From an uncultured Lachnospiraceae bacterium (lineage in GTDB: Bacteria > Bacillota_A > Clostridia > Lachnospirales > Lachnospiraceae), in assembly GCA_947177885.1 (NCBI GenBank), contig CAMWWF010000208.1, forward strand, positions 1 to 5,720: 5,720 nt of DNA. The letters run 5' to 3'. The notes under the pieces are model-generated. The model made no database searches. It saw only the letters and a list, made by a program, of their open reading frames with translations, and was not told the DNA's origin. Shown here one piece after another: positions 1 to 5,431 of the stretch. Position 1 is the first letter of the stretch. The number at the start of each line of letters is the position of its first letter. The position numbers and the translations under genes are program-made.

Positions 1-1
1 A

Positions 2-790
2 GAATGGGCCGAAAGATTGTCGGCGCTCGGATGCCGTGCCGTGAATTTTCCCGTTGATCACACCTGCGAAGCATCGCTTCTTGACAGATACGAAAGGGCT
101 GCACAGGCACATGATCTCATGATCGCAGAAGTGGGTGCATGGTGCAACCCCATTTCCCCCGATCCGGAAACAAGACAGGCTGCCCTGCTCCGCTGCAAAG
201 AGCAGCTGCGCCTTGCCGACCGGCTTCACGCCCGATGCTGCGTCAACGTCTCCGGTTCTAAGGGTACAAGATGGGACGGCCCCTATCGGGAAAACATGAC
301 CCAAGAGACCTGGCAGGATATGATCAAAAGCATTCAGGAGATCATCGACGATGTGAACCCTCAGAACACTTTCTACACCATAGAACCCATGCCCTGGATG
401 TATCCCATGGGCCCCGACGAATATCTCCAAATGATCCGTGACGTTGACCGGGAACGCTTTGCCGTTCATATGGACGTATTCAACTGGATCACATCTGCAG
501 AAAGATATTTCTATCATGAGGATTTCATGACAGAATGCTTCGACAAGCTGGGAACACATATCAAAAGCTGCCATCTGAAGAATGTACATCTCTCACAGGC
601 ATTCACCCTGCAGATGCAGGAGACAGCCTGCGAGAAAGGCGACCTGCGTCTCGAGAAATACGCGCAGTTGATCGAACAGCTTGACCCGGATATGCCGGTG
701 ATCATCGAACATCTGGAAAGCGATGCAGAATATCTCGAGAGCCTGGATTACGTGATCCGGCGCTTCCGAGATGCCGGGCTTGCTGTTTAG
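2..790 (+). CDS. Sugar phosphate isomerase/epimerase (xylose isomerase-like TIM barrel), 5' partial
   Basis: Cytoplasmic TIM-barrel enzyme of the AP endonuclease 2 / xylose isomerase-like superfamily; such proteins isomerise or epimerise sugars, sugar acids or inositols using a divalent metal. The expected metal ligands are visible, numbered from the TTG at 17: Glu123 in TIEPMPW, Asp153 in HMDVFNW, His186 in IKSCHLKNV and Glu231 in VIIEHLE. Glu38 in IAEVGAW fits the conserved second strand. The frame is open from base 2 (EWAERLSALGCRAVNFPVD), so the gene almost certainly begins upstream of the window. The TTG at 17 has no ribosome site and would remove the first beta strand; about 20 residues are probably missing. 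The 3' end is intact, with a TAG at 788-790. The exact substrate cannot be told. The remains of a sugar ABC transporter just downstream, facing it, fit a carbohydrate-use locus. Confidence 0.88.
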   Translation, partial: EWAERLSALGCRAVNFPVDHTCEASLLDRYERAAQAHDLMIAEVGAWCNPISPDPETRQAALLRCKEQLRLADRLHARCCVNVSGSKGTRWDGPYRENMTQETWQDMIKSIQEIIDDVNPQNTFYTIEPMPWMYPMGPDEYLQMIRDVDRERFAVHMDVFNWITSAERYFYHEDFMTECFDKLGTHIKSCHLKNVHLSQAFTLQMQETACEKGDLRLEKYAQLIEQLDPDMPVIIEHLESDAEYLESLDYVIRRFRDAGLAV

Positions 791-848
791 GCAGCAAACA
801 AAAGCGCGAAACACTTTATAGCCGGAACAGCCCAACAAGGAAACGATT

Positions 849-892
849 ACCGCCATATGGGACCTAAAATCCTGTATGGCGGTTTGGCTTTT
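849..892 (+). terminator. Probable rho-independent terminator after the isomerase gene
   Basis: A perfect 9-bp stem, ACCGCCATA (849-857) with TATGGCGGT (875-883), is extended inside by GGA/TCC (860-862 with 870-872) and followed by TTGGCTTTT. The stem starts 59 bases after the isomerase stop and lies between convergent genes. The T run is interrupted by GGC, so termination may be weak. The opposite strand lacks a T run. Confidence 0.5.
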
Positions 893-929
893 AGGTGCCG
901 GCTTTCCTGTGCGGTATGAAACATCGGGC

Positions 930-1089
930 TTAGCAAAAATAGATTTCTTCCACTGCTTTCGGAACCATCAGTTTATTATTTTTGAATTCACAGTTCAAAG
1001 TGATCGTTCCCTCCTCTCTGGTGATCACCACCGCCGTCCTTCTCCAGGTCGGGCATGCCCGCACCCACATATTTGTTGCGCTGGATGGA
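930..1089 (-). pseudogene. C-terminal tail of an unidentified protein, joined to the solute-binding fragment
   Basis: The last 160 bases of the collapsed minus-strand operon do not look like a continuation of the solute-binding protein. From about 1040 to the TAA at 930-932 the frame reads VVITREEGTITL, then CEFKNNKLMVPKAVEEIYFC, a natural-looking C-terminus. Just upstream the neighbouring frame reads QRNKYVGAGMPDLEKDG, which also looks protein-like. The two merge into one sentence (LEKDG-VVITREEG) if one base is dropped in the CACCACCGCC stretch at 1028-1036. I do not recognise the family. Alternatives are that the tail belonged to an enzyme gene downstream of the transporter genes, or that it is out-of-frame debris. 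No start or ribosome site of its own is visible. Confidence 0.4.
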
Positions 1090-1550
1090 TAGGCTCCACA
1101 GGGAATCGTGAGAATATCTCCCTTGTATTTTGCACAGTCAAACCCACGGCCCATACGTGCTTCCTTATAATTTGGCGCCAGTTCATCGAACATCTCTTCC
1201 TCAAAGACAGCATTCAATCCCTTGCTGATATAGGCATACCCCTCGGAGACGGTGGACATAAATGCAAATCCCTCTCCAGCAGCCGCCATCGTCATAATCT
1301 GATCGCTGCCGCCTCCCCAGGGGACCAGATCCACTTTCATATCAATGTTGATGTCTTCCAGGACCTTATCATGAAATTCATTCTTGAAAAACTCCACATT
1401 GCGGGATCCCGTATCCCCATACATGACGATCCAAAGAGAAACCGGTTCCGCACTGTCCTGCGTCTCGTCGGCCTGGTTTCCCTCTCCTTCCTTTGTATCA
1501 GCAGAAGCCACGTTCTCATCACCGCCATCTTCGCCGTCTCCGCAGGAAGC
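1084..1550 (-). pseudogene. Extracellular solute-binding lipoprotein of a sugar ABC transporter, N-terminal fragment
   Basis: Fragment of the substrate-binding lipoprotein of a carbohydrate ABC importer, which would sit outside the membrane and deliver sugar to the permeases. The reading begins at a lipobox-like ASC|GDGEDGG with the cysteine at 1544-1542, followed by an acidic, low-complexity linker typical after lipidation. Next come the mature-domain start SLWIVMYGDTGSRNVEFF, the motif VDLVPWGGGSDQIMTM, and a segment ending YKGDILTIPCGAYPS. This resembles the N-terminal 150 or so residues of a protein family of about 500 residues. The signal peptide is gone: in frame a TGA lies at 1562-1560, and upstream sequence reads as permease in another frame. 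The GTG at 1511 is only an in-frame valine. The frame breaks at about 1084, where the unrelated tail begins. Sugar specificity is unknown. Confidence 0.72.
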
Positions 1551-1912
1551 GTGATGCGGTCATAATATGCCGACATCTCACTGTTGTGGAGAAGCTGCTG
1601 CGCATTGGAAAGCATACTGTACAGTATCTTCTGCAGCGTCTGGTATGCACCGTCTGTGATCAGCCACTGAGGCAGGAAAAAATCATTCCACAATCCAAAA
1701 ATATTAAATAAAGATACAGTCAAGATCCCGGCCCTCGCCAGCGGAACAGCAATCTGCGTAAAAATCTTCCCATGAGATGCCCCGTCCAGGCGGGCCGACT
1801 CAATCAATTCCTCCGGAATTTCCCGAAAACTCCCCCGCAGAATAAACATATGCCAGACACTCATACCATAGGGAATAAACAGCGCCCAAATATTATTTTT
1901 CAACCAAATCCG
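1521..1912 (-). pseudogene. Carbohydrate ABC transporter permease 2 (LplC/YtcP-like), internal fragment
   Basis: Fragment of the second inner-membrane permease of a sugar ABC importer (binding-protein-dependent transport family). The visible piece starts near LKNNIWALFIPYGMSVW and runs through the EAA cytoplasmic loop that contacts the ATPase (EELIESARLDGAS, then KIFTQIAVPLA), a membrane segment (AGILTVSLFNIFGLWNDFF), and the late motif DRITLPAETAKMAV. In family members the last motif is followed by a final membrane helix and a short tail, about 25 residues, which are absent. At the other end roughly half of the protein is missing, because permease 1 sequence abuts in a different frame at about 1905. 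Past about 1521 the frame stays open into the solute-binding sequence but reads nonsense rich in arginine. The fragment cannot make a functional permease. Confidence 0.8.
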
Positions 1913-2461
1913 GGGTCAAACCCCGTCAGCATAGCATAATAGATAATGCTTCCATATCCAAAGCCTTTCCACAGTCCCGCAATGATCAAGATCGGCCACC
2001 AGTACCAGGCGTTAAGGCTCCATCCTATCCCTTCACCGCCCAGCGACTGAATGCATTGATTGATGATACCGCTCTTATCATTCAGAATGGTATCCGCGAT
2101 TACACCTACGACGATCCATGAAAGAAAATTAGGGAATATCATAATTGTCTGCGTCGCTTTCCGATAACGCTCGTTTCGGATCTCCCCAAGCATGACCGCC
2201 ACGGCAACCTTCAGGATCGTCCCCAGAAAAATTCCGAAGTCCTACAAACTCGCTGCCAAACAGACCGCCTTCGTAAGAATAATTCTCAAAGGCCATATAA
2301 ATACCCGCCATAGGAAGATAGCTGAATAAGATCAGTGTTATGATACCCGGTATTGGAATCAGATAAAAAAATTTATTCCGCTTTATTTCCTCCCACAACC
2401 TCCGCTTTCGAGCATTTTCTCCCGTCTGTACAAAATGGCTGTCTTTTTTCCAATTTGACAT
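1900..2461 (-). pseudogene. Carbohydrate ABC transporter permease 1 (LplB/YtpP-like), disrupted
   Basis: Remains of the first permease gene of the sugar transporter operon. It keeps a proper start: ATG at 2461 with AGGAGG upstream, a basic N-terminus, then the first membrane helix (FFYLIPIPGIITLILFSYLP) and MAGIYMAFENYSYE, typical of this family. After EFVGLRNF (codon 78, at 2228) the frame breaks. Permease sequence resumes in another frame at about 2232 as GIFLGTILKVAVAVMLGEI, skipping roughly 40 residues expected between these motifs. It continues through helices around TIMIFPNFLSWIVVGVIAD and WPILIIAGLWKGFGYGSIIY to AMLTGFDPGFG, then a TGA at 1902-1900. Family members continue there with an EAA loop and the last two helices, about 90 residues; these are missing and permease 2 sequence follows. 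Two internal joins make it clearly non-functional. Confidence 0.82.
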
Positions 2462-2463
2462 AT

Positions 2464-2477
2464 CCTCCGTCCCTCCT
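2464..2477 (-). promoter_or_regulatory. Tandem ribosome binding sites before permease 1
   Basis: On the minus strand AGGAGG (2477-2472) lies 10 bases before the ATG at 2461 and a second GGAGG (2468-2464) lies only 2 bases before it. The distal copy has the more usable spacing and supports the start chosen for permease 1. It shows that translation initiation of the operon remnant is preserved although the gene body is broken. Confidence 0.6.
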
Positions 2478-2535
2478 CACTGTCATTATGCCTTCTTTTG
2501 CTTCACTTAACTCTATATTAATATACATTTTATAC

Positions 2536-2566
2536 ATAATATCTTTTTCCATCTATCGCTTTTCAA
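2536..2566 (-). promoter_or_regulatory. Weak candidate promoter for the former transporter operon
   Basis: On the minus strand a TTGAAA (2566-2561) is followed, after 19 bases, by TATTAT (2541-2536), about 75 bases before the permease 1 start in an AT-rich stretch. The spacing is longer than ideal. Other AT-rich hexamers nearby could serve instead, so only the general position is suggested. Confidence 0.3.
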
Positions 2567-2588
2567 TAGACTTACTGTTAAATTTCCG

Positions 2589-2600
2589 TCGTGATCACGA
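2589..2600. promoter_or_regulatory. 12-bp perfect palindrome, possible operator
   Basis: TCGTGATCACGA is a perfect inverted repeat with no spacer, 22 bases upstream of the candidate -35 of the transporter operon remnant. The position would suit an activator or repressor dimer. It does not match the usual LacI-type or CcpA consensus closely, so no regulator is named. A 12-bp palindrome can arise by chance. Confidence 0.3.
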
Positions 2601-2709
2601 AGACTGAAATTCTCTGTTCAAAATCCGCTTTCCCACTATTCAAATAACGGATACCGGACTTTGGCGGACATCCATATCTATCATGTGCCATATATACCAT
2701 GTAACCTCC

Positions 2710-2794
2710 ATCAAGTTTAGCCTGGCGTCCGGCAGGCCGCATGATCATCCATGCCAGGAAAGCTGGAGACTTTCTTGGAGACTTTCATAGTAAA
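2710..2794 (+). repeat. Three-hairpin intergenic element, copy 1
   Basis: First of two imperfect direct copies. Hairpin 1 is GCCTGGC (2720-2726) with GGCAGGC (2731-2737), loop GTCC, one G-G mismatch. Hairpin 2 is GCATG (2739-2743) with CATGC (2750-2754). Hairpin 3 pairs 2754-2762 with 2770-2778, with one G-T wobble; it shares base 2754 with hairpin 2, so the two would compete for that base. This copy has an internal 12-base duplication (TTGGAGACTTTC type, 2765-2786) absent from copy 2. It ends CATAGTAAA as copy 2 does. Confidence 0.65.
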
Positions 2795-2799
2795 CTTAC

Positions 2800-2873
2800 A
2801 TCATGCTCAGCCTGCCGTCGGGCGGGCCGCATGGCCATCCATGCTGTGAAAGTCGAAGACTTTCATAGTAAAA
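2800..2873 (+). repeat. Three-hairpin intergenic element, copy 2
   Basis: Second copy, beginning 90 bases after the first. Hairpin 1 is GCCTGCC (2810-2816) with GGCGGGC (2821-2827), loop GTCG, with one G-T wobble. Hairpin 2 is GCATGG (2829-2834) with CCATGC (2839-2844), loop CCAT, perfect. Hairpin 3 is TGAAAGTC (2847-2854) with GACTTTCA (2858-2865), loop GAA, perfect. The stems lie almost directly next to one another. Such elements fit a REP-like or small non-autonomous mobile repeat, or an RNA processing site. It lies beyond the terminator of the right-hand minus-strand genes. Confidence 0.7.
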
Positions 2874-2890
2874 ATGAAAAGTTTCACAAG

Positions 2891-2920
2891 AAAAAAAGCG
2901 TGCAGTTTTTACTGCACGCT
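2891..2920 (-). terminator. Strong rho-independent terminator for the GNAT transcription unit
   Basis: On the minus strand a perfect 10-bp stem AGCGTGCAGT / ACTGCACGCT (2920-2911 with 2906-2897), four-base loop, is followed directly by seven T residues (2897-2891; the first overlaps the end of the stem). It lies about 190 bases downstream of the acetyltransferase stop, with no minus-strand gene between. Confidence 0.85.
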
Positions 2921-3006
2921 GTAGGAGCTATTATGACTTATTCTTTGTGTTAAGTCTCACTGACCTGTTTGCTTGACTTCCGCTATAAACCCACCGACCG
3001 ATAAAG

Positions 3007-3101
3007 TGATATACTTTTACCACTGAGGATGTAACTCTATGGATATACACATAAAAGACCCGCACCAGCAGGTGATAACAGCAATTTTGAAACCGGAATA
3101 A
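3007..3101 (+). other. Doubtful 20-codon ORF with promoter-like and ribosome-site-like sequence
   Basis: An ATG at 3039 opens 20 codons (MDIHIKDPHQQVITAILKPE) to the TAA at 3099-3101. GAGGAT (3025-3030) lies 8 bases before the ATG, and an extended -10 (TGATATACT, 3007-3015) precedes that, but no -35 is recognisable. The peptide is not a family I know. It may be a small gene, a relic of a longer gene, or chance; a TGA in frame just upstream argues against a longer intact gene. Confidence 0.2.
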
Positions 3102-3110
3102 ATCTGTCGA

Positions 3111-3659
3111 TCAGCATAATTCCAATCTCATAGTAATGACTTCCTGAAATCCGGCTATACGGGAGCAAAATCCTTTGGGATTTCTTCCGCACTCGACAAA
3201 TCCGGCCCGGTCATACATAGAAACTGCTCTTTCGTTTTCAGCAACTACTTTAAGTTCAAGCTGGCTATATCCCGCTCTCTTAGCACATTCGATACACGAA
3301 GTCAGCAGAGCCTTACCGATTCCAAGGCCCCAATACTTTCTCACAACGCTGATGCCAAATTCGGCTCGATGCCGTACTTTATATTTCGTACCGATCGCAT
3401 CGATGCCTGCCGTTCCCACAATTGTACCATCAACTATAGCAAGCAGTTCAATCTCCCTTTCACTCTCAGCTTTTTCTTTCAGGTACTGGCTTTCCCGTGC
3501 GGCATCAAAACTGTTTTCATCCGGATATGTAAGCAAATAATCTGTTTCACTATGTGTCAGATTGAAATTTTCCACTACATACTCACCATCATTCTCTGTT
3601 CCGTTCCTCAAAAAACATTCCATACCATTACTTAATACTATTTTTCTGTTATATCTCAT
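3111..3659 (-). CDS. GNAT family N-acetyltransferase (RimJ/RimL-like)
   Basis: Cytoplasmic acyltransferase that moves an acetyl group from acetyl-CoA to an amine on a small molecule or protein; the acceptor cannot be read from sequence. The 182-residue length is normal for the family. The acetyl-CoA motif A is clear: VVRKYWGLGIGKALL (residues 105-119) carries the R/QxxGxG/A phosphate-binding loop (Gly111, Gly113, Gly115). Motif B, NERAVSMYDRAGFVECG (142-158), has the usual Asn, Tyr149 and Gly-Phe. The strand before motif A (HRAEFGISVV) and the tail (ITMRLEL) also fit. The ATG at 3659 is supported by AAGGGG (3670-3665), five bases upstream. The ATG overlaps, as ATGA, the stop of a short frame in the preceding gene relic, suggesting past translational coupling. 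It is transcribed toward the terminator at 2891-2920 and appears intact. Confidence 0.92.
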   Translation of the reverse strand: MRYNRKIVLSNGMECFLRNGTENDGEYVVENFNLTHSETDYLLTYPDENSFDAARESQYLKEKAESEREIELLAIVDGTIVGTAGIDAIGTKYKVRHRAEFGISVVRKYWGLGIGKALLTSCIECAKRAGYSQLELKVVAENERAVSMYDRAGFVECGRNPKGFCSRIAGFQEVITMRLELC

Positions 3660-3872
3660 AACTGCCCCTTTTCGGATATCTGCCTCAAAGCATCTTTTTC
3701 CAAAATTGTTTCATGCTTGAGCCCATTCCTCCACATTGATTCCTATCGTCTCCAAACGCTTTGTTTGTTTCAGTCAATCCAGCAAAATCGGCATCCTGGT
3801 TATGGTTACATGAGGGATAAAATCAGCCTGCCGGTTAAATATCATGAATAAGTCTGCGCTTCCCCATTTTTA
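3656..3872 (-). pseudogene. Relic of a degraded gene, possibly a 2H phosphoesterase (2'-5' RNA ligase-like)
   Basis: Between the lipoprotein gene and the acetyltransferase the minus strand has no intact gene, but consecutive frames look protein-like. One frame reads SADLFMIFNRQADF then IPHVTITRMPILLD to a TGA at 3776-3774, and continues after it as LKQTKRLETIGINVEEWAQA to a TGA at 3713-3711. PHVTITR fits the HxTx catalytic motif of 2H phosphoesterases. A second frame then reads HETILEKDALRQISEKGQL and stops with a TGA (3658-3656) that overlaps the acetyltransferase ATG. This is what a small 3' gene remnant with one stop and one or two frameshifts would leave. The family assignment rests on one short motif and is tentative. 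Confidence 0.35.
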
Positions 3873-3889
3873 CAGCCGCTTCCCATCTT

Positions 3890-5227
3890 TCACAGGCCGT
3901 CCCCTCCATAAATCTCATTCCAGTCTTCCTCCGACAGCCGATTTGAATGCCACCAAATATCACATTCTCCTTCCGGTAAGATTATCTCATTCGATACATA
4001 CTGAAAACCGTCCTCACTGAGTGGCCGGATTACGGTTGTATGTGAAAATTCCTTAGACGTATTTCCATTGGGATATACTGCATTGATACAAAGCGTAACT
4101 GTGCCATCCTCGTTCTCTGCATAACTCACTACTTCCGGATACGCAATATGCGGATATTCCGCCTCATAAAAACCCCGCGGTCTGTACTCATAGGAAGCAA
4201 GTTCTGCTATATACGCTGTTTTTGAACGAAGCGTTTCGCTGTCTATCTTGAAATACGCACCAATTACAGTTTCGAACAGTCCTTCCGGTACCTGGAAAAC
4301 AGATCCAACTCCTAAATTTTCATCCGCCCTGTAAGGCACTGGCTGGCGGTACATCATTGGATAGAACCTGTCAAATAAATCGTAAAAATCCAAATCCCCA
4401 AAATCTTCCTCATTCCAATTACAGAGAAACAGGTTGTTCTGCGCATAACCAACTGACCGAATATACTTTCTGTTATATTCCCTGCACTTTTCATCCAACG
4501 GCAGAATCCGAAGCATCGTATGTTCCGGTGTGTCACTTAATGTGAGCACATAACTTTCATCTGAAAAACAGCTCCCCTCAAAGATTAAATATCCTTCCTC
4601 TGTATACTGCCAGAAGTCCGCCGGGTAGCTTACCATGCTTCTGTTCTGCAAGTTTCCATTCTGATCATATTGATAATAGCCTCTGATAATATCTACATTT
4701 CCGTCTTCTGTCCTCAAATCAAATTTGCGAATCCCCATCTCCATAATCACTATAATTGTCAATTCCGCAGTCTCTTTTTCATCTACTGCTTTACAAAATG
4801 CCAGCGCCTTCTCTGCCTGTGTCATGTCAATCTGATTTTCACTGTCAACAGCCACATAGCCGTTTTCACCAAGTCCGGCAACCATGCGCCTCGTAATTTC
4901 CAGACTTCCCAGCTTATTTGTATCTGCTGCTTCGTCATAAATATCACCGAGAATCTCAGCTATGCGCTCTGTATCAGCGGAATCCTTTTTATCGCAGGAA
5001 TATACTTCACTGTCTTGCTGCGCAATCTCAATCTCTGATTCCTCCGGCGCCTCATGGCTGCACCCCGTCACCGTCAATACCAGCATCACCATGCTGACCG
5101 CTGCAGGCAGGAGACCGCCCACCGGCCCCCAGGTATCCTTCAGGTTTCCGTTTAAGCCTGTTTTCCAAAACCGTTTTGGTTTTATTTTATTCCATAGCAT
5201 AAGCTTCCACAACATAACCGCTTCCAC
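3890..5227 (-). CDS. DUF6070-like lipoprotein, function unknown
   Basis: Predicted exported lipoprotein of 445 residues if started at the GTG (5227). A polar, basic N-terminus is followed by a hydrophobic segment, GLLPAAVSMVMLVLTVTGC (residues 38-56), with a lipobox V-T-G-C and lipid-attachment Cys56. An acidic linker (EAPEESEIEIAQQDSE) follows, then a mixed alpha/beta domain without recognised catalytic motifs. Phrases such as LGENGYVAVDSENQIDMTQA, YPADFWQYTEEGY and EIWW-type residues near the end (DIWWHSNRLSEEDWNEIYGG) match my memory of the DUF6070 family in Lachnospiraceae; this is recognition, not a search. The start is uncertain. GGGAGAGG (5234-5227) overlaps the GTG and is too close to serve it. 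The ATG at 5215 has GGAAG five bases upstream and is a good alternative; both leave an unusually long n-region before the hydrophobic core. It probably heads the unit ending with the acetyltransferase. Confidence 0.8.
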   Translation of the reverse strand: MEAVMLWKLMLWNKIKPKRFWKTGLNGNLKDTWGPVGGLLPAAVSMVMLVLTVTGCSHEAPEESEIEIAQQDSEVYSCDKKDSADTERIAEILGDIYDEAADTNKLGSLEITRRMVAGLGENGYVAVDSENQIDMTQAEKALAFCKAVDEKETAELTIIVIMEMGIRKFDLRTEDGNVDIIRGYYQYDQNGNLQNRSMVSYPADFWQYTEEGYLIFEGSCFSDESYVLTLSDTPEHTMLRILPLDEKCREYNRKYIRSVGYAQNNLFLCNWNEEDFGDLDFYDLFDRFYPMMYRQPVPYRADENLGVGSVFQVPEGLFETVIGAYFKIDSETLRSKTAYIAELASYEYRPRGFYEAEYPHIAYPEVVSYAENEDGTVTLCINAVYPNGNTSKEFSHTTVIRPLSEDGFQYVSNEIILPEGECDIWWHSNRLSEEDWNEIYGGDGL

Positions 5228-5244
5228 CTCTCCCTTTTACAACT

Positions 5245-5337
5245 TCAACCATACTTACCATCCAAACAGGGCGTTCCGTTTTTTCCTGCCGGCAGAATCT
5301 CTTCCCGGTGCGCCGCACATCCGGTTTCGTAAAGCAT
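5245..5337 (-). other. 30-codon ORF in the leader of the lipoprotein gene
   Basis: A minus-strand ATG at 5337 opens 30 codons (beginning MLYETGCAAHREEILPAGKN) and stops at 5247-5245, 18 bases before the GTG of the lipoprotein gene. It lacks a good ribosome site. It contains a 10-bp palindrome CTGCCGGCAG (5286-5295). It could be an upstream ORF in the mRNA leader or chance. Confidence 0.2.
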
Positions 5338-5402
5338 CTACGTCTATTTTGTTTCTTTTTCTCCAATGTTTGTAAATTTTGCCTGCGTAAGTATTGTCTA
5401 AA

Positions 5403-5431
5403 ATATTACGACAGTAGAATTTGAAAGTCAA
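5403..5431 (-). promoter_or_regulatory. Candidate sigma-A promoter for the lipoprotein gene unit
   Basis: On the minus strand TTGACT (5431-5426) is followed after 17 bases by TAATAT (5408-5403), about 175 bases before the lipoprotein start. The -35 is a 5/6 match, the -10 a 4/6 match, and the spacing is ideal. The site overlaps the 3' end and stop codon of the open frame coming from the tandem repeat, so the two readings compete. Confidence 0.45.

Noticed and set aside
930..1511. Single intact solute-binding protein gene of 193 codons starting at GTG 1511
   Set aside because: The GTG follows in-frame lipobox-like residues, the family is about 500 residues long, and the last third does not read as this family.
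876..1565. Long plus-strand open frame of 229 codons
   Set aside because: It lies opposite clearly recognisable binding-protein and permease sequence on the minus strand, has no domain and starts inside the terminator stem.
2741..2953. Plus-strand open frame of 70 codons across the three-hairpin repeats
   Set aside because: It is a translation of two repeat copies spaced by 90 bases, has no ribosome site or domain, and crosses the terminator hairpin at 2897-2920.
2960..3000. Plus-strand promoter around TTGACT at 2973-2978
   Set aside because: Seventeen bases downstream there is GACCGA, not a -10 box; the TATAAA nearby is only 5 bases away.
3175..3635. Two plus-strand open frames opposite the acetyltransferase
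   Set aside because: The minus-strand GNAT motifs are unmistakable; these frames have no motif and are shadows.
3832..3900. Minus-strand frame reading CERWEAAVKMGKRRLIHDI overlapping the lipoprotein stop
   Set aside because: It looks like a C-terminus, but it is too short, has no upstream continuation that could be separated from the lipoprotein gene, and has no start.
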